Below, piece after piece: positions 60,442-64,000 of a stretch of DNA of 64,000 bases (the first letter of the stretch is position 1; every line of letters starts with the position of its first letter). The stretch spans positions 248,231 through 312,230 of the forward strand of contig NZ_JAMQPR010000001.1 in assembly GCF_026151345.1 (NCBI RefSeq), written 5' to 3'. A program made the position numbers and the translations under genes. Source of the DNA: Leptospira paudalimensis (GTDB taxonomy: Bacteria; Spirochaetota; Leptospiria; Leptospirales; Leptospiraceae). The notes beneath the pieces are model-generated. The model was given only the letters and a program-made list of their open reading frames with translations, was not told the DNA's origin and did not search any database.

Positions 60442-61179
60442 TTAGAGTTTTAGGGCTTCTTTGAGCGATTGGGCATAAGAACGTCCAACTGGCAAAGTAG
60501 TTTCATCCTCATTTTTGAGTTGGATTGTATAGGAACCACCCTTGTCATAACGTAAACTTGCCACATAACTTAAGTTTACTAAAAAACCTTTATGGATTCT
60601 AATAAATTGAGAATTTGGTAATTTTTCTTCGATTTCTTTCAGCAATTTGGGAGTTTCGTAATCTTTTTGTGTTGTGTGAATCACACAACTTTTGTTATTT
60701 GCTGATATAAACTGAATGTCTGGGAATGGTAATAAAAATACTGCTGAATCCGATTGTATTTTTAAATGGATTTGGTTTTTGTTTTCATCTGGAATCATTT
60801 GTTTTGATTCCTGTAAAAAACGAAGTGCCTTTTCTACCGACTTTCTGAATCTTTCGAATGAAAAAGGTTTTAATAAATAATCTGTAGCGTCTAAATCAAA
60901 TGCTTCGACTGCATGTTCACTATAAGCAGTAGTGATCACAAAAAAAGTACCTTGAGAACGATTGGATCTAAGGATATCCATGCCGTTGATCACGGGAAGA
61001 TTGATATCCATAAATACAATATCAAATTTTTTCTCAGTTAAAAGTGAGTTTGCTTTGTCTCCACTTTCGGCAATTCCAGCTAACTTTAGTTCGGGACAAT
61101 TCATCACATAATCCATCATTAACATCCTAGCTGGATATTCATCTTCAATGATTAGTACTGAATAAGGTGCCGATTCCAT
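60442..61179 (-). CDS. LytTR-family response regulator
   Basis: A 245-residue regulator. The receiver domain (1 to about 120) has the acidic pair in IEDEYP, the phosphoacceptor Asp58 (FMDINLP), and TTAYSEHAVEAFDLDATDYLLKPF with the Lys of the active site. The C-terminal LytTR DNA-binding domain (about 145-245) has FLLPFPDIQFISANNKSCVIH and FIRIHKGFLVNLSYVASLRYDKGG. LytTR regulators act with LytS-type kinases; the fitting kinase is at 52615, separated from it by the TonB operon. It is followed upstream by the 7TM-PP2C gene at 8 bp, so these two are one unit. Confidence 0.92.
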   Translation of the reverse strand: MESAPYSVLIIEDEYPARMLMMDYVMNCPELKLAGIAESGDKANSLLTEKKFDIVFMDINLPVINGMDILRSNRSQGTFFVITTAYSEHAVEAFDLDATDYLLKPFSFERFRKSVEKALRFLQESKQMIPDENKNQIHLKIQSDSAVFLLPFPDIQFISANNKSCVIHTTQKDYETPKLLKEIEEKLPNSQFIRIHKGFLVNLSYVASLRYDKGGSYTIQLKNEDETTLPVGRSYAQSLKEALKL

Positions 61180-61187
61180 ATAAATAA

Positions 61188-63113
61188 TTAGATTATATCA
61201 ACAAAGAAAAAGGTGACATCGTCTTTTAATTCTGCATCAGAATATTTGGTGATTTGGACAACTATTTCTTGCGATAAAGATTTGATGTCTTTGTTTTTAC
61301 CTTTCTCTAATAAATCAAGAATTTTGCCTTCACCAAATAATTTATTTTCAGCTCTAGCTTCTGTGACTCCGTCTGTAAAAAAGAAATACCGATCACCTTT
61401 TTGAATTTGGTGTTTCCATTCACTGAATGTGAAACTTTCTTTCCATCCGATGATGGGACCTTTGATCTTCATAAATTCAAAGGAATTGCGAATTTTGTTG
61501 TATAAAATTGGATTTGGATGCCCAGCTGTAGAAAAAATAATTGTGTTTTCCTTTGTATCTACTAATGCACAACAGGCGGTAATGAAATAACGACTAACAA
61601 GAGAAGTGAGCGCTTGGTTCATATGTTCTAAAATGAGTTTTGGAGAATGAATGGATTTGGTGGATTCACGAAATTGTACTTTTACCATTGATGATACGAA
61701 AGCTGCTGGGACACCGTGCCCTGCAACATCTGCAATCAGTAAAATTAATCTATTTTCATCCAACTCAACCCAATCATATAAGTCTCCTCCAACTTGCCTC
61801 ATTGGCAAATAAGTTGTATGGATCCGAATCCCTTTTGTATTCGGATGATTTTTGGGTAACAAATAGCTTTGGAGTTGTGATGCAAAAAATAAGTCTTGTT
61901 CAAGGTCTTGGTTTTTTTCGCGGAGTTCGATCGTTCTTTCGCGGACTCGTTGTTCCAAGTCTTTTGTGAGAATCGAAAGTTCAGATTCATTTTTGGCATT
62001 TCGGTAGGAAATTGCGACACCAGAAAGGATCATTAAAACTAAAAAACCATATTGAGTTAAATAAATATTTTTACCAGATGTAACATCGATGATGATATCA
62101 AATGTTGCTCCAATACAAATACAAACAAAACCTACTGATAAAAAGTAAGCTTCCGTTTTTTTTGCTCGTGCTGCTCGAATCACTGCTCTTAATACAAAAA
62201 AGACTACTAGTAAAAGTGTAAATTCCCAAATCCTCAGTAATAAAATTCTAGTGGGCAATTCTATCTCCCAAGTTTGGAAAAATGCGATTGAGATGAGAAA
62301 AATTACTAATAAACGTTCTTTTAAATAGAGTTTGTTTTGAAAAAGTGAATAACTGAATAAAAAAATGGAGACTGGCAATAATGTTTGAGAGGTAAAAAAC
62401 AATTTTAACCAAAAGATAAAACTAAAATCTGTATATGTGTAACTTATATTGAGTAATGGAAGTCTCCACATAACAAAGAATAATGTTGATAATAATAAGT
62501 AAAAATTTGTTTTTGCCTGGCGTTTTAATAGAATTGAAAAAATTTGATAAGCACCAATGCCAAAAAATAACATGATAAAACAAAAATCCCTTCCATCTTC
62601 CAAAAGAATCAGTTCATGTAATTTGTCATAATTTCCCATGACAGGGATTCTTCTGAAAATTCCTCCTTGGAATGTTTGGTTTCGAAAATGGATTTCGATT
62701 TTTAATTGGTTTGGAGTGTTTTCTTTGAGAACTTCATTGGGTATGTAATAAAGTCGTTTGTAATACCAATTGGGAAGATAAGTTCCATCGGGTAAAATTT
62801 TTCCTGTTTGGCCCAGTGTGATTCCATTCACAACGAGTGTATCTACTTCTTGCACACGGTCTAAGTAAATACCTAGTGGTTTTTTGTTTGGTTTGAATAT
62901 AAAAGTGGTTTCATAATAACCATGGACAGGAGGAAGAAATCCTTGTGAGGAGAGACCTTTTCCTACTTTGATGGGACGCGTGATTTCACTTGTGGTAAAT
63001 GTCCAATTTTCAGAGAGAGATACAATCGTATCAGCACTGATAGTGACTGGCTCTGCTACGAGGGAAAGTACCGTAGAGAAAAAAATTGGGAAAAAAAATG
63101 AGAGGATTCTCAT
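61188..63113 (-). CDS. 7TM sensor PP2C/SpoIIE-type phosphatase
   Basis: A 641-residue membrane protein. Signal peptide (about 1-20), an extracytoplasmic jelly-roll domain of the 7TMR-DISM type (about 45-165, WTFTTSEITRPIKVGKGL, RNQTFQGGIFRRIP), seven helices (about 175-370), a coiled coil with LEQRVRERTIELREKNQDLEQ (about 385-405) and a PP2C/SpoIIE domain (about 420-641; MRQVGGDLYDWVELD, LLIADVAGHGVPAAF, FFFTDGVTEARAENKLFG, DDVTFFFVDII). Senses an external signal and dephosphorylates a STAS partner. It is 8 bp upstream of the LytTR gene and divergent from oxyR. Confidence 0.92.
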   Translation of the reverse strand: MRILSFFFPIFFSTVLSLVAEPVTISADTIVSLSENWTFTTSEITRPIKVGKGLSSQGFLPPVHGYYETTFIFKPNKKPLGIYLDRVQEVDTLVVNGITLGQTGKILPDGTYLPNWYYKRLYYIPNEVLKENTPNQLKIEIHFRNQTFQGGIFRRIPVMGNYDKLHELILLEDGRDFCFIMLFFGIGAYQIFSILLKRQAKTNFYLLLSTLFFVMWRLPLLNISYTYTDFSFIFWLKLFFTSQTLLPVSIFLFSYSLFQNKLYLKERLLVIFLISIAFFQTWEIELPTRILLLRIWEFTLLLVVFFVLRAVIRAARAKKTEAYFLSVGFVCICIGATFDIIIDVTSGKNIYLTQYGFLVLMILSGVAISYRNAKNESELSILTKDLEQRVRERTIELREKNQDLEQDLFFASQLQSYLLPKNHPNTKGIRIHTTYLPMRQVGGDLYDWVELDENRLILLIADVAGHGVPAAFVSSMVKVQFRESTKSIHSPKLILEHMNQALTSLVSRYFITACCALVDTKENTIIFSTAGHPNPILYNKIRNSFEFMKIKGPIIGWKESFTFSEWKHQIQKGDRYFFFTDGVTEARAENKLFGEGKILDLLEKGKNKDIKSLSQEIVVQITKYSDAELKDDVTFFFVDII

Positions 63114-63203
63114 CGCTATCCGCTAAAGATAGTGTAGTTTGAAGGGAATGCAAGTTCAATTTTGGATTAAGCCATGAAAGGATCGATTTTTTAAGGAAAT
63201 TTT

Positions 63204-64000
63204 ATGACAATTACTCAACTTCGATATATAGTAGCTTTAGATCAGTTTAAGAGTTTTGCAAAAGCCGCCGAACATTGTTTAGTTGCTCAGCCTACTTTAA
63301 GTTTACAGATTCAAAAAGTAGAACAAGAACTTGGTTTTGATTTATTTGATCGAAAAAAAAATCCTATCATCACAACAAAATTAGGTAAAGAAGTTGTCGA
63401 ACAAGCAAAATCAACTTTGAAGGAAGCTGACAAATTATTTGAAATTGCTGGTCAATGGAAAGATGAACCCGCAGGGAATATATCACTCGGTATCATACCA
63501 ACAGTGAGTAATTATTTAATCCCTTCAATTTATAAAAAGTTACAATCAGAATTTCCGAAAGTTAATTTTCGAATTTCTGAATTACCAACACTTACCATCA
63601 TTGACAAATTGGAATCGGAAGAGATTGATTTAGGAATCCTTGCAACTCCACTCAAAATTTCCAATATCGTTGAACACCAACTTTATTATGAGCCCTTTGT
63701 TGTATATTACCCAAAGGATGCAAAAGAGAAATCAACTTCGGTTTCCATGAAACATATTGAAAAGTATCCATTACTAGTTTTAGGAGAGGAACATTGTTTT
63801 CGCCACCAATCATTGAAGATATGTAATCGGAATGCGTTAGCAAAAATCGAAAGTGGAAGTGTTGAGACCTTAAAGCGCATGGTGGATATGGGGATTGGAG
63901 TTACCTTATTACCAAAATTAGCAGTTGATAAAGTTTCGGAACGAATTGTTCCCTTCCAATCACCAGAACCAGCAAGAGAAATCAGTTTGGTATATAAAAA
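63204..64000 (+). CDS. oxyR: OxyR-type LysR-family peroxide sensor (partial, cut by window end)
   Basis: The ATG at 63204 follows a good ribosome-binding site (AAGGAA); 265 residues are visible and no stop is reached. N-terminal LysR HTH (MTITQLRYIVALDQFKSFAKAAEHC, then VAQPTLSLQIQKVEQELGFDLFDR). The effector domain has GEEHCFRHQSLKIC with Cys198 and Cys207, nine residues apart, matching the redox-active Cys199/Cys208 pair of E. coli OxyR (HCLRDQ, then C). This is the strongest mark of an OxyR rather than another LysR. It is divergent from the 7TM-PP2C gene, with 90 bp between the starts. Confidence 0.87.
   Translation, partial: MTITQLRYIVALDQFKSFAKAAEHCLVAQPTLSLQIQKVEQELGFDLFDRKKNPIITTKLGKEVVEQAKSTLKEADKLFEIAGQWKDEPAGNISLGIIPTVSNYLIPSIYKKLQSEFPKVNFRISELPTLTIIDKLESEEIDLGILATPLKISNIVEHQLYYEPFVVYYPKDAKEKSTSVSMKHIEKYPLLVLGEEHCFRHQSLKICNRNALAKIESGSVETLKRMVDMGIGVTLLPKLAVDKVSERIVPFQSPEPAREISLVYK

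Noticed and set aside
1..64000. tRNA, rRNA, CRISPR, prophage, insertion sequence, toxin-antitoxin or restriction genes
   Set aside because: I looked for TPsiC-like ends, regular short repeats with spacers, transposase or integrase motifs and small paired genes, and found none that I could support.

Overview
The window looks like chromosomal DNA of a spirochete of the genus Leptospira. The DNA is AT-rich. There are many short lipoproteins with relaxed spirochete-type lipoboxes, several 7TM sensor proteins, PP2C/SpoIIE phosphatases, STAS and GHKL regulators, frequent TTG/GTG starts, and an mreC-mreD-mrdA-rodA block. An OxyR-type regulator at the right edge and apparent dependence on cobalamin sensing would suit a saprophytic species such as the L. 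biflexa group, but that is inference. I see no tRNA, rRNA, CRISPR array, prophage or transposase.

Layout. 0-11.5 kb: the N-terminal part of an exported protein, a STAS protein, ribF, and a tightly overlapping cell-elongation operon on the minus strand (mreC, mreD, PBP2, RodA, then a divergent CheW-like protein), followed by membrane and lipoprotein genes. 11.5-25 kb: mixed housekeeping and accessory genes (PEGA-like lipoprotein, VOC protein, AraC-GyrI regulator, SGNH hydrolase, lipocalin, lipoprotein methyltransferase, GAF histidine kinase, LOG protein, DUF4846, MDR and SDR-like proteins, ankyrin protein). Two genes here share the same 3' end, and one copy carries an exact 24-bp extra segment. 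24.8-26.9 kb: a TetR regulator divergent from an ABA4-like/8-TM membrane pair, with three phased operator-like sites between them. 26.9-32.2 kb: a dense signalling cluster of a SpoIIE phosphatase, a class III cyclase, two GHKL proteins, a STAS protein and a GNAT-cNMP-binding fusion.

33-35 kb: a clear minus-strand cobalamin riboswitch precedes two surface lipoproteins of unknown function. 36.5-42.7 kb: an apparent inorganic-anion or bicarbonate uptake module, with SbtA plus an outer-membrane porin facing a 7TM-AraC regulator plus a SulP transporter, and symmetric TTTGTCC sites between them. 43.8-48.6 kb: a TolC/HlyD/MacB-type efflux operon with its own TetR. 48.7-52.6 kb: a copper-protein cluster (plastocyanin-like/NosD-like fusion, small membrane protein, multicopper oxidase, Sco).

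52.6-61.2 kb: a minus-strand TonB island encoding a TonB-dependent receptor, four small lipoproteins, and its own ExbB, ExbD and TonB. It is flanked by a LytS-like 7TM histidine kinase and a LytTR response regulator. A 7TM-PP2C phosphatase and a divergent oxyR (cut by the window end) close the region.

The best candidates for undescribed biology are the riboswitch-controlled lipoproteins, the SbtA/porin/7TM-AraC/SulP module, the partner-switching and cyclic-nucleotide cluster, and the self-contained, two-component-flanked TonB island.
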